Origin: Saccoglossus kowalevskii
Taxonomy: Eukaryota; Hemichordata; Enteropneusta; Harrimaniidae
Length of the DNA stretch: 29,584 nt
Reading direction: 5' to 3'
NCBI RefSeq assembly: GCF_000003605.2
Contig: NW_003109582.1
Location: 28,782-58,365 of the forward strand
Below the pieces are notes generated by a model. The model was not told where the DNA came from. It searched no databases and saw only the letters and a list, made by a program, of their open reading frames with translations. The stretch's first letter is position 1, and every line of letters starts with the position of its first letter. Position numbers and translations under genes: made by a program. Below, in pieces: positions 1-9,955 of this stretch.

Positions 1-82
1 GTAATATGTACAAGGTTACATCAAGTCCATGTGCAGTGTATGAGAAGTTTGATTCAACAGAAGCCTAGATTCAAATTTAGAA

Positions 83-1282
83 GTACCGTAAAATTCCTAA
101 TTGAGGCCGCGGCTTAAATTAATATTATTTTTTTCAATGGTTGAATTCAGATGCGTGAAGTCTTGTTGCGGCTTTAATTAGAGCATTCACTTCAGAAAAC
201 AAAGGCCAGAAGGGATAATGAGATGCTAATGAGATGCACGACACTCGATTGCAACTTTGTTGCAATTCTAAGCGCACTTTCGGATTTTTACACACAGACA
301 AACTTTAACACAAACGAAATTTCACACTGTATAATATACTGCACAATAAATAATATCTACAAATAGATTTGTATGCATTTGCAGATTAAGGTACCGTATA
401 CTACAATCTCTTGAATAGATGTCACTCTAATTCGTTAGCACCGGTATAGGTCACAACTGAGAGACAGTCGTCTGACACAGTTTTCAAAGTGTTACAATTG
501 ATGATTATTACTCAGTAGTGATTATAATAACGTACAAAAAATAAATTTGTTGAATTATGAAAATTCAACTTAGTTTCACTGCAAGGGAATGATTTCGGTC
601 ACATGTAAACGCTTGATCCGATACGATATCCGCCATGTTTGTTCAAACACCTTTAGTAACTTGAAACTGTTTTTTGACCTGATAGGTCAAGTCGCTAATT
701 AACCAATCGAAACGCTGGATGGTGCCAACGTGTTTGAATTACCATAGCTCATTTAAATATGTTAATGTAGTTCAGCAACTTCATGGTGAACTAACACGGA
801 TAAGATTTACCGTTGTTGTAGTGCGATCGTTTGGCTTTGATTTTGATGGAAAAACGGTATGATTTTTTTTTAAATCAAGAAATAAGTTGTTTTTCGAAAG
901 ATAAGCTGAGCATTGAAGAAGAATTTAACACGTTTGACGATAATAACAGCTCATTGTCGAAACGCAGTTTACCCATTCACGCTACCCACAATAAACACTG
1001 TACTCTCGAATAAGCGTCAATGACTACGGAAAACCTAAATTAGACTCTAATCTAGGCGTCAGAAAAGATTGAAATGTTTGACAAATTATGCCTTAATTTA
1101 AAATTAAATGGTATGTCTTTTTCTGAAATATGTGGTGGCTGCTTGGTTTGTGAAAGTTTGGGGTGCAGCTTATATTGCAGACTTTTTTCTGGGATCAAAA
1201 CTTGTCAAATTCAACATGAAACAATGTCTCAAGTTAGGGGTGCGGCTTCTATTAAAGCTGCGGCCTCAAATTTTTACGGTAC
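83..1282. mobile_element. Putative non-autonomous DNA transposon with terminal inverted repeats
   Basis: The left edge (83-115) reads gtaccgtaaaa followed by gaggccgcggctt. The right edge (1255-1282) is its inverted counterpart, aagctgcggcctc followed by ttttacggtac. Subterminal copies of a GCGGCTTnnATTA-like motif recur at about 109, 168 and 1241, and inverted near 1250, as in transposons with subterminal transposase-binding sites. A TA dinucleotide lies just outside each end, which could be a target duplication, but the outermost bases align imperfectly. The interior has only short open stretches (one of 60 codons at 831-1013) and no transposase domain I recognise. I infer a decayed or non-autonomous element; the superfamily is not assigned. 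Confidence 0.5.
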
Positions 1283-1484
1283 CTCCTACAAAAAGAAAGC
1301 TATGCTAACATGACCCTGAGTGATTACAACAATGACAATTATATTTGATTTTGAGATTAGTGATCCAATATTTCAGAATTTGTTACCATGGAAACCTATT
1401 TCATCATTTTTCATGGTGATCACAATAAATGATACAAAGTGGAAAAACAAATTTAATGTTTGTTTGTTGTTTGTTTGTTTGTAG

Positions 1485-1667
1485 ATAAAGATATGCCTAT
1501 AGACTGCATGATGAGTGAATGGCAGGAGTGGTCTGAATGTACAAAGACATGTGGTAAACATGGTAAAACTATAAGAACCAGAATGATTAAAGTAAGACCT
1601 GCCAATGGTGGCAGAAAATGTGGAAGGAAGAAGCAGAAACAGAAATGTAATACAGATATTCGTTGTC
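1485..1667 (+). CDS. Thrombospondin type-1 repeat exon (extracellular protein, partial gene)
   Basis: This internal exon has acceptor AG at 1483-1484 and donor GTAAGT at 1668. It is 183 nt, phase 1 at both ends, the usual symmetric arrangement for exons encoding one TSP1 domain. The translation contains the WxxW core (SEWQEWSEC), then KTCG, the Arg-rich strand IRTRM, GGRKC and two further cysteines, giving all six TSP1 cysteines. TSP1 domains are secreted or ectodomain modules that bind matrix and glycosaminoglycans; the tryptophans are often C-mannosylated and WSxC is a landmark. The SEW..WSEC..TCG..IRTRM pattern recalls F-spondin-type repeats, but many matrix proteins share it. The acceptor's pyrimidine tract is largely a TTTG microsatellite (about 1458-1480). 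The rest of the gene was not located. Confidence 0.85.
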
Positions 1668-2358
1668 GTAAGTATATTTGTGCTGTGGTTCAGATGTAGT
1701 GATGCAATACTATTATGGTTGGCAGTACTAATTTATATACTGTAAAATACTTTATTTAATTAACACTGAAATTACTTTATGAGTGTTTTGTATGGAATTT
1801 TTGATGAGATGTATGTAAAATATAGGAAAAAAGGTATATTTTATTGGGAACACTTTATTCATATAAATTATTCATTATTGATTCGTTTTATTTTCGCTTT
1901 GTTGTATTCCTTTGAAATTACATGTCATATGGTAAACCAACACAACCTTGACTGTTTCACGCCATTTAACTATTCAAGTTTATTAGTACTAACGTAAGAG
2001 TGAACACACTTCGAAATTGAATACAGTCAGAGTTTATTTACTTGTGTAAATCCTTGGCTGTCTATATAAACTTTGATTCAATGTAATTCTTCAGTTGTTT
2101 CAACCTGACGCTCTATGACGCATGTCATATTCCCGAATAAAAGTATTCTTTGCTGTAGAATACTGTCTTGTCACTCTGTCTCGTAACTGCGTAGTACATA
2201 TACACTATCAGACTCGTTATAATACGAATCCTGTCTTCTATTGTGATATCCAACTACATATTTGCTGGATTTTATTTTCACTGAATTCCCCCCCTTAGTT
2301 TGTGGGCAATGAAAGGCAGGGTTCTAACAATTTGACTATGTTTGTATTACCTTTTCAG

Positions 2359-2504
2359 CTGTTGACTGTACACTGGGAGAGTGGGGATCTTGGTCTGCAT
2401 GTGTGAATTCTTGTCAACAAGATGGATTACAAGTAAGGATGAGACCTGTAGTGAAACGAGCAAAGCATGGTGGGAAGGAATGCGATGAAACTGAGCAACA
2501 AAGG
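2359..2504 (+). CDS. Second thrombospondin type-1 repeat exon (same gene)
   Basis: The acceptor is ttttcag at 2352-2358. The exon enters in phase 1 and joins the exon ending at 1667 without breaking frame (C|CT, Pro). The translation has DCTLGEWGSWSAC with the WxxW motif, NSC, a VRMRP strand and HGGKEC, which is four of the six TSP1 cysteines. The last two would have to come from the next exon if the donor GTACTA at 2505 (phase 0) is used. If there is no splice there, the frame reads VLQ and then stops at 2514. Dropping one base there would read on into an Asn-Cys pair, so an indel or a weak donor are alternatives. No following exon was recognised downstream. Confidence 0.75.
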
Positions 2505-2857
2505 GTACTACAGTAATTGTGTATTCACTGGAAGCTTATTATTCATTTGCTAAGTTTTCTCAGATAATTTTTTTTTCTTGCCTCATCACATGATTTTATT
2601 AAATGAAGGGGAAACAGTTTTTTTTTCTTCCAATTTTTTCCACACTTGGATATTTTGTTAATTTGTTTGGGCTTTTGGCCATTTTTAATTTGGGGCATTT
2701 GTTGTTTGTATATTTTTCAAGATATGAATGAAATTTCATCCTTTTTATTATGGTTACATTAACTCAAACAAATTTTTATCTGATCATCTTCAAACTATGA
2801 AATAATGAAATGTCCTCCAAGTTCAATCTTAGTTTGACTAGTATGTATAATTATTGT

Positions 2858-3261
2858 ACATCTGTCACCATAATGCCATAAGTTACAGCGTGCCGCAATT
2901 TCACGGGGTATTTTCCTCCTATTATATAAGGAAAAGCGAATTCCAAATATGGAATGATTACGCACATAAGCGTCCTCAGATAATAAAAACAAACATGGCT
3001 GCCATTGGGGTTTGACCGGACTCCACATAAAGAGTATAGTACTACGCTGATTCTGTTCTAAACTTTTTGGATTTCGGCATTCCCATGATGTATCCTTGGA
3101 AGGAAAAGATGTATAATAATAAGGTTATTACGAGATTACCTCAAAGTATGCACTCAGACAGTACGCTGCGCATCGACCTCCACTGCCCGTTGGTTGATAC
3201 TCCAGCTGTACTGTCTTCGTGCATACTTTGAGGTATCTTCGTAATAACCTCATATTAATAT
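2858..3261. mobile_element. Hairpin-bearing repeat element, copy 1
   Basis: The unit begins acatctgtcac and contains stretches also found 404 bp later, such as ccataagttacagcgtg, gcgaattccaaata and aataaaaacaaacatgg. It ends in a long imperfect hairpin: arm 3122-3164 pairs with 3208-3250 at about 38 of 43 positions, around a 43-nt GC-richer loop. There is no coding capacity. It is probably a MITE or foldback-type element; the family was not recognised. Confidence 0.6.
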
Positions 3262-3570
3262 ACATCTGTCACTGTAACACCATAAGTTACAGCGTGTCAT
3301 AATTTTGCGGTATTTCATTCTACAGTATTAGGAAATGCGAATTCCAAATAAGGAATGAATATGTGCGTAAGCGTCCTCTAATAATAAAAACAAACATGGC
3401 ACTTTGATCAGAAGGAAAAGATGTATAATAATAAAGTTATTATGAAGATATTGAAAAGCATGAACTCAGACAGTACACAGTCGCATCCACCTCCGCTGTG
3501 CATCGGCCGATACTCCTGCTGTACTGTCTTCATGCATACTTTTCGGTATCCTCGTAATAACCTCAAAATA
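3262..3570. mobile_element. Hairpin-bearing repeat element, copy 2 (tandem, shortened)
   Basis: This is a diverged second copy of the 2858-3261 unit, directly abutting it in the same orientation. The first about 140 bp align to copy 1 at a constant 404-bp offset. The second part, including the hairpin at 3434-3563, aligns at an offset of about 312, so this copy lacks roughly 90 bp in the middle. The hairpin is kept (gacagtac / gtactgtc inner ends, ttatta / taataa outer ends) although its arms differ from copy 1 at several sites. Confidence 0.6.
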
Positions 3571-5855
3571 TCAACTCAACGTTAACACCAGACTATATGA
3601 GAATCGTGGAGACTGATGTACAATCTGTGAACAGTTGGATCATGTAATTGTACATGCAACCTGCTACATTCACAGAATAACCAACATATTAATTGCCTAA
3701 TTTGCATAGTTATTGATTTTTAATTGACATAACAAGCGTTGGTAGGATTGTACAGGGTTACAAGTGAATGAATTACCTGCAACAATCAGAAGCTATGTCA
3801 TCAAAATCAATACAATTAACAACAACAGCAAAACACATTTTCAATGAAATAAAAATATTGAAAGAGTAATAAGTTAATTTTGTATTGCATGTGTCGAAAC
3901 TGCAAAACAAAGAAACAGAAATGAGGTGAACATAAACCATTGTACACACAATTCAACAGACAGCAAACAACAAACAAAGTGGAAATGTACACAAAAGTAC
4001 TATATGTGAAATTGTGAACTAAACTATCGGCCATTAAGTGTTTAAGTACTTTCAAAATGTTACTTTTAGTGAGAGGAGGGAGTCAGCACTATTACGATTG
4101 ACTTACATTTTCAATGCAGCTGTTGTAATGATTGTCCACTCTATGTTAGTCAGTGAATTGTTAATTTTTTTTATAAAAATTATTATACACACATTTAACA
4201 AAATATTTTACACATATTTAATTTTAGGAACTATTATTAAATATGTTCTAATGTGTTTAATATGCTGCATGGCATTGGTGCTTTAGTGTTAATGACTTTA
4301 TTAATGAGTGTATTAACATATTTTATTGATCGTAAGTTTTTTCAATATATTTCTGTCCAAATGATTCAATTTACCTGAGTTCTACAGTATTTTTAGCACT
4401 AATATTGAACTATGCAATTTATTAAATTAAGTTTAAGTTTCAAAATTTTCAATTGTTAGGCTGTTCCATTGTTGCCTAAAGTAATTTTAGCAAACATACA
4501 GGACACCTTTCTTAAGATTGTATGTTTCTGACTATATTTACAAATGCCTCTGTGAATGTAATTTACAAAATCATGTGATTTTAGCTAACCAATCAAATGT
4601 CACCTATCACCATGATTTGCATACTTTTTAATTGATTGATTTCATATCTATATATATATATACAGTATATACAGCACATTTTATGTATCTTTATAACCAA
4701 TAAATGAATAATTATCAGTATATTTAAATCATTTGCTATTCATAATTTATTCTAAGTGTGATGCATACTTTCAATTACAGTCTCTCAAACCCTTGTGGGA
4801 CTGTGTTTCAGTAAAGGACAGTTTTCACTCAGAATCTTTTGTTGGCATTTACTTGAAGAGTACTAAATCTTTTTTTCAGTCTGCATTTACTTGTTTAGTT
4901 GTTTTTTTGATAAAAACAGTTCAAAATTATCTCAGAACAGAGAGTGGAGAGTACAACTTAATCCTTACTATTTAAAAATGGGTCATTTTTTAGAGTTGTA
5001 ACACCCTGGATTAAGCTGTGTGAGTGCATGGTCACTCCACTCAATTAACTAAGTTGTTGATTTGTGATGGAATGCATGGTCATGTCTCACTATGACACAT
5101 ATTATTATCAGGTATGTGTGATATGTACATGTGATCAACTTTTCTATACATTACCAGTACAAGAGAAGTTGGTCAGAGCTTTGTTAAATAAAATATTTAT
5201 TCAATTACCGGTACATAGTGGAATTTACAGTACATAGATGCTCATTTCAAATTGACCCTCCATATAGGTGCTTTGATTTCATTTAACATTGAGTACATCA
5301 GTGTATTTATCAATTATCAGTTAACAATTTATAACAATGTTGAAAAAAATGGTTTCTATATTTGTGCTGCTTGTTCTAATCGGCCGAGGCTTTTAATATT
5401 TGGCATATCCCACTGGCTGAGTTCTTACTTGCTTCATAGTCTCATTTCTACTGGCCAACAGAAATATATAACAGCCATTTTTGGAGTCCTTGGTGTTATA
5501 CTTTAATATTGTCAACAATGTTAAAGGATAATTGTTGAATGAGATTCATCTCGTTTGAGATCGAGTACCAGAAAATATTTTTATGAATTTTTAGCACTAA
5601 TATTAAACAATTAATTAAACAGAGCTTTCATTCATATTGTTACGTTCTCACTGTGTCGCAAAATATCTTTTTTTCAACTGAATCAGTAAAGTACATATGA
5701 CAGCAGTTATGAATAATAATTAGAATAAGATATTTAAAATATCCTGCAAAACAATGATATCCACCATGAGCGATATCAGCACGTCCTCTAGTGGTGGCTG
5801 CTAAATACACAATCATTGCAAACCCCCCCCCCCCCACAAAAAACAAAAAAAAACA
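3571..5855. other. AT-rich non-coding stretch, probably intronic or intergenic
   Basis: No exon with a recognisable domain was found on either strand. The open frames here are short, AT-rich and lack similarity to known families. A short TA microsatellite lies at about 4645-4663, and a run of 13 C followed by an A-rich tract lies at 5823-5852, next to the retrotransposon's truncated 5' end. Further exons of the TSP1 gene could lie here but I could not identify any. Confidence 0.5.
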
Positions 5856-5876
5856 CTGGCTTGTGACTGCGAGAAT

Positions 5877-6861
5877 ATGTTTATCGGGGGTACCTCATCA
5901 ACGAAAGCTAATATTTGCAATGGGGTCCCACAAGGGTCAGTCCTAGGTCCCACACTCTTTCTCATTTATATAAATGACCTACCTAATTCTTCAATTTTCT
6001 ATTATTTCCATCTTCTCGCCGATGATTCCAATCTTTTTCATACTTATTCAGAAACAACAGGTGATATTGATCTTACTCTTGTGATATCAGAACCAAATAA
6101 GGTACAATTATGGTGCGACTCAAATAGATTAACGATCAACTGTAAAAAAAAACAAATTTCATTATTTTCAGGGGAAAAAAGGAAAACACCTTAATTAGAC
6201 TGTCTGGCTTTGTTATTATCCAAGGAACTGAAATAAATGAGGTAGATGATGTTACATTCGTGGGGGAAAGTTTTAGATAAATGCCTTACTTGGACAAATC
6301 ACATTAGTAAAATTAATAAACAGATCCGAATGAAATGTGGTATTTTATATAGACTCCGTCATATACAATGTATTACCCCTTAATGTTCTTTTGTACAATT
6401 CATTTATACTTCCCTATATCACTTATGGCTTAGAGGTTTGGGGTAGTACCTATTCCACGCATTTAAATTGTTTATTGGGTGCCCACTAGTATATAGTCCG
6501 TATAATGTAGTTTAAGCCACACAATGAAAATTCAGCTAATCGTTTTTCACACCTACATGTTCTTGATATTTCTAAACTTGATAAACTCTTAGTCGCTCTA
6601 TTCATTCATAACCTTACTTATCAAGATTCACCCCATTCATTGTGTGATTACTTTCGACCACTTGAACATCACCACGACACTAGACAAAAACGCCAACAAC
6701 ATTTCTATCTTGACAGAGCTAACACAACGTCGGGACAGTTTGCTACTTACTTTACAGGAGCAAAAATCTGGAACAGTATCCCCCTCCACATATGATCAAT
6801 ACCTAATGTATCGAAATTTAGAAAACTTTTAAAATTACATTTATTGCATGAAAATAATTGA
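5877..6861 (+). pseudogene. Decayed non-LTR reverse transcriptase, C-terminal half
   Basis: From 5877 the frame shows the reverse transcriptase block GVPQGSVLGP followed by LFLIYINDLP. Next is LADDSNLF, the catalytic palm motif (the usual F/YADD with L in first place). The frame breaks in an A-run near 6150. Beyond it, in shifted frames, are CLTWTNHI, LYNSFILPYITYGLEVWG and the C-terminal GAKIWNSIP pattern, which is standard for CR1/Jockey-type elements. The last segment (about 6511-6861) is open except for one TGA near 6794. At least two frameshifts or deletions (around 6150-6290 and 6450-6510) plus the nonsense codon make it inactive. The endonuclease and N-terminal reverse transcriptase parts are absent. 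Confidence 0.85.
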
Positions 6862-6903
6862 AGTTAATTATTAGCCATTATTTATTTCATTTATTCATTC
6901 TTT

Positions 6904-7257
6904 CCGGTCGCTGGGAGCATAGTGGTTGTCGCATCAGACTCATGATCAGTAGACCCAAGTTCAAATCCTACCTCGGGCTGAACATCAAAAGGGTCGACCC
7001 TTACTCAGGGTGAGTGTGCCACAGACTCAATGGGAAGGCCAATTCACTGGCCGAGATTCATTAACGAATGCAAAGTTGACCGGCCTTGGTTTGCAGCTAG
7101 TCTAGGGGAAGGCTAGGCCCATGTCCGACAACAGTGGTTTGCGACAGGAAGGGCATCCGGCAGTAAAAACCCCATGCCAAACAAAATACGATGCGGAAAT
7201 ATTATCCGCACCGGCGACCCCAGCAACTTGGAATAAAGCTGTAGAAGAAGAAGAAGA
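6904..7257 (+). mobile_element. tRNA-derived SINE, copy 1 (tail type A)
   Basis: The head has pol III boxes: an A-box-like GCATAGTGGTTGTCGC and a B box AGTTCAAATCC, in tRNA-like spacing, with CTCATGA in the anticodon-arm position (a CAT anticodon). The body contains gggtcgaccctt and ggtgagtgtgccacagact, shared with two other copies in this window. The tail contains aggaagggcatccggc, cggcgacccc and aataaagctg and ends in a GAA repeat, which looks like a tail borrowed from a partner LINE. attcattc on both sides (6893-6900 and 7257-7264) may be the target duplication, although it sits in low-complexity ATTC/ATTT sequence. Confidence 0.8.
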
Positions 7258-7663
7258 TTCATTCATTCATTTATTTATTTATTCACTTACTACCTAAAAT
7301 ACTGCAAGTCCCTCACATACTTAGTTTTGTTTACAAAGGCTGGGCTCAGACAAGACTAGCTACATGAATAACTATTTTCTGAAGCCCCTTTCATCCATTT
7401 TCTGTGACATAGAATTGTATCATACCAAATATTGTATTTTTTACTTCTTACTTCAGGATAAATAAACGTATTATTATTATTATTATTATGATTATACTTT
7501 CCGTGATTCAGAAATCTGGCAAAGCCCTTGGCTGTTATGCAGGAAATGCCGCCCTCAAGCGACCGAATGCCACCACCTGTTGAATGATTTTATCTCTTGT
7601 ACGTATTAATTATAAACTTTTTGGGGAATGAATATTTGGCCTTTTTGGCGTGTGTGCACCAAG

Positions 7664-8029
7664 ATGGCGGAGACCCAGATGACTTCAACAGCATTTTATC
7701 TATTCAGTCTGAATGGTATATATTTATGCATGATCGGAATGCTATATGTGGGCTCACCGCCGCGGATTTACAGTGGACAATCTCAGCGACTTGCACAGCT
7801 ATGTGGTTCAAGTCTAATTGCCTTGGGTTTAATTTCGTGGTTTGCTCGTAGTTGGCCACATGCGGCACACATTCTATCACCTGTGATGGGGTTCTACAAT
7901 CTTGCTTACTGTATGTTTATCGGAGCTCTCCGTCAGGAATCAGCGAACAGTGACGACAAGTTCCAGGCCACAATGAGTGGTGTATTTGCTCTGCTATTTT
8001 CTTTATATGTAACTGGGTTTATGAAGTAG
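7664..8029 (+). CDS. Intronless small four-helix membrane protein, unidentified
   Basis: The start at 7664 is chosen because it sits in a good animal start context (accaagATGGCGG); an in-frame ATG at 7628 would add 12 residues. The product is 121 residues and mostly hydrophobic, with four probable membrane segments at about 9-29, 43-61, 66-88 and 101-119. Short polar loops include SPPRIYSGQSQR and RQESANSDDK. There is no signal peptide separate from the first helix. The frame is intact, ends TGA to the right of a Lys (GFMK, stop TAG at 8027-8029), and is followed 130 bp later by AATAAA. I do not recognise the family. A single-exon gene or a recent retrocopy are both possible; a conserved tail-anchored or TMEM-type protein would fit the layout. 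Confidence 0.6.
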   Translation: MAETQMTSTAFYLFSLNGIYLCMIGMLYVGSPPRIYSGQSQRLAQLCGSSLIALGLISWFARSWPHAAHILSPVMGFYNLAYCMFIGALRQESANSDDKFQATMSGVFALLFSLYVTGFMK

Positions 8030-8053
8030 TCGTCAAAGCTGGCGGACTGTCAC

Positions 8054-8476
8054 CACGTGACATTGTTGGATGTGTATGGAGTGTATGTGATTATCACTTG
8101 CAAGAACTGTGAACATCCGGGTACCATCAGCTCAGATACCTAAATCGTGATATATTGACAATAAAACAATGTAAGTCTGTTGAATGACGCGCGACCACTG
8201 GTACTAATGAGGCATATTGGTCGTATTGGAATCTGTCAAACATGGAATGGAACGAGTCATTGACACCAATATTTATCATCAATAATTTACAACCGAATGA
8301 ACGTTCACGTGACGACGGCTATTTCAAGTTGCAAGATGAATATACATGTATAGAGTTTCACACTAAAATAAAATATAAACACATTTTCAAATGAATTTGG
8401 ATAATTTGATGACTAGTTTCGGGGCTCTTCAAGCAAGCCGCCAATGACAATCAAATTCCATATTTGTGGTCACGTG
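8054..8476. promoter_or_regulatory. Cluster of three CACGTG E-boxes
   Basis: CACGTG occurs at 8054-8059, 8306-8311 and 8471-8476, each followed by A (CACGTGA), with TCACGTGA at the last two. This core is bound by Myc/Max, USF and TFEB/MITF-type bHLH-ZIP factors. The cluster lies 3' of the four-helix gene. A regulatory role is inference from spacing only. Confidence 0.25.
8160..8165 (+). terminator. Polyadenylation signal AATAAA
   Basis: This canonical hexamer lies 130 bp downstream of the stop codon at 8029, a sensible 3' UTR length for the four-helix membrane protein gene. It is followed by a GT-containing stretch (gtaagtctgttg). Confidence 0.45.
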
Positions 8477-8479
8477 ATT

Positions 8480-9955
8480 AAGATTGAGCCTACGACACGA
8501 TATAGTAATAAACAAGGAAGAAATTCGTTTTGTTGTGATAACATGCACATTTGTTTCTTGGCTAGATTGGTTTACAGTAAGTGGTTTGGTAAATTCACAA
8601 TTGAAAGAGGAAATGCAAATTAGAAAACATTTGGGAAAAAATCTCAATGTACTACATTTACTAATGACAGAGAGGGCGTAGTGCTTATACGTGAGATGAC
8701 AAACTGAACTAGGACAATGAAAAAAACACAAACGCGCAATGACTACCAACTAACATTTCCAGTTTTCACGTAAAGGCAGTGGTCGGCCAGGGCGGTCGTT
8801 GCGAAGCCTCGTGTTTGATCCATAGTATACAACGTGTGTAAATTAGTTTCCGTTTACTGCGACAGACGTTTGGTCTACGCCTTTTTCGTAATATACTAGA
8901 CTTCGCAGCGAGCTGAAAATCAACTACATCGTCTATATAAAGAATGGATCATTAATTCCGCAGGGGTGGTAGGTTAGTATTTGATCACATGAACAAAACA
9001 TATAGCTGTAAAGGAAAACAAAACAAAACAAGTGTCCGGTGAAAACTACAATAATAAAAAATGACTTTATTACACAACAATACATTCAGAGGATCTCTGA
9101 TAAATCCCTCTGGTAAAACAAGAACTACAACATTTAAAACTGCAACAACTTATGAAATCACAGGGTACTACCGTTCTCGGGAGAAGTGCTTATCTAATAG
9201 TATCTATCAGGTTATTAGAAATAAACACAATCATATTTTTCGTCTTCATCAATATTGGATTGACATTTTTTGCATTTTTTCTCAGGTTCAATTTTAGGTT
9301 TATTTTTTCGACCCAATATTATTTTTCAGGTAATAATACTGTAAACCACTTTGTTGCTACTCGCTATTTTAGCGAATGCCAAAATTAGTAGAATCTTAAT
9401 CTAACTAAAGTGCCAACAGTTTCATTGCAAAATAAAAAAAAATGAAAATTGACTCAAACTTTGTTTGCTACAAAATTGGAGTTCATTTCCAGAAATATTA
9501 AAGATTATAAAAAAAAAAGTGCAGAAAATTTGTGGGCAATTAAGTCTGTTGGTGAAAAGATTGATACAAAATTACGAGCCCAAAACTGTTTTTTAATGGT
9601 CTCAAACATATTTAATGGAGGAGACCATTTACAAGCTTGCTACGGCAGTATGCAGTTTACTTATGGTGTGTATAAAATGTATTTGTGGACATACACAAGA
9701 CATTTCACAATATTTTTGAGTATTTCTTTTTTCAAAATTGTATGAAGAGGTGGTGGTAGATCAGAATATTGTCATACCACGCGATAAAAGTTGGCCCCAC
9801 CCATTACCAAAATGAACTCATCCATGCTCTAGATCTCGAATAGTGAAGTGTTTCTGTGTTGCTGTTGTAAGGAATGGTAATAGCTTTTTATTCAACGCAT
9901 TTACCAATTGTGTTGGAAATACGGTCATACCGCGGCCATGTCTGGTAAGTAGGGC
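8480..9955. other. Non-coding stretch, no gene recognised
   Basis: Short open frames overlap on both strands here but show no domain. A TATA-like ctatataaag lies at 8934-8943. A weak tRNA-like pair (ggtcggccagggcggtc near 8780 and gtttgatcc near 8813) lies upstream of it. I see nothing else that stands out. Confidence 0.4.

Larger units (their letters stand above)
5860..7490 (+). mobile_element. 5'-truncated non-LTR retrotransposon (CR1/L2/Jockey-like) with 3' UTR and ATT tail
   Basis: The element contains the second half of a reverse transcriptase and its C-terminal extension (described in the entry at 5877-6861). After the stop come a short 3' UTR, a SINE insertion (6904-7257), the rest of the 3' UTR (containing a stretch like caaaggctgggctcagacaa) and a final ggataaataaacg followed by an ATT microsatellite at 7469-7489. 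A 3' end of short tandem repeats rather than poly(A) is typical of CR1/L2-like elements. 5' truncation from incomplete reverse transcription is usual for this class. The clade assignment is inference from motif style. Confidence 0.8.

Noticed and set aside
6904-6980. tRNA gene with a CAT anticodon
   Set aside because: The tRNA-like part does not fold as a full acceptor stem and is followed by a body and tail shared with other copies, so it is a SINE head.
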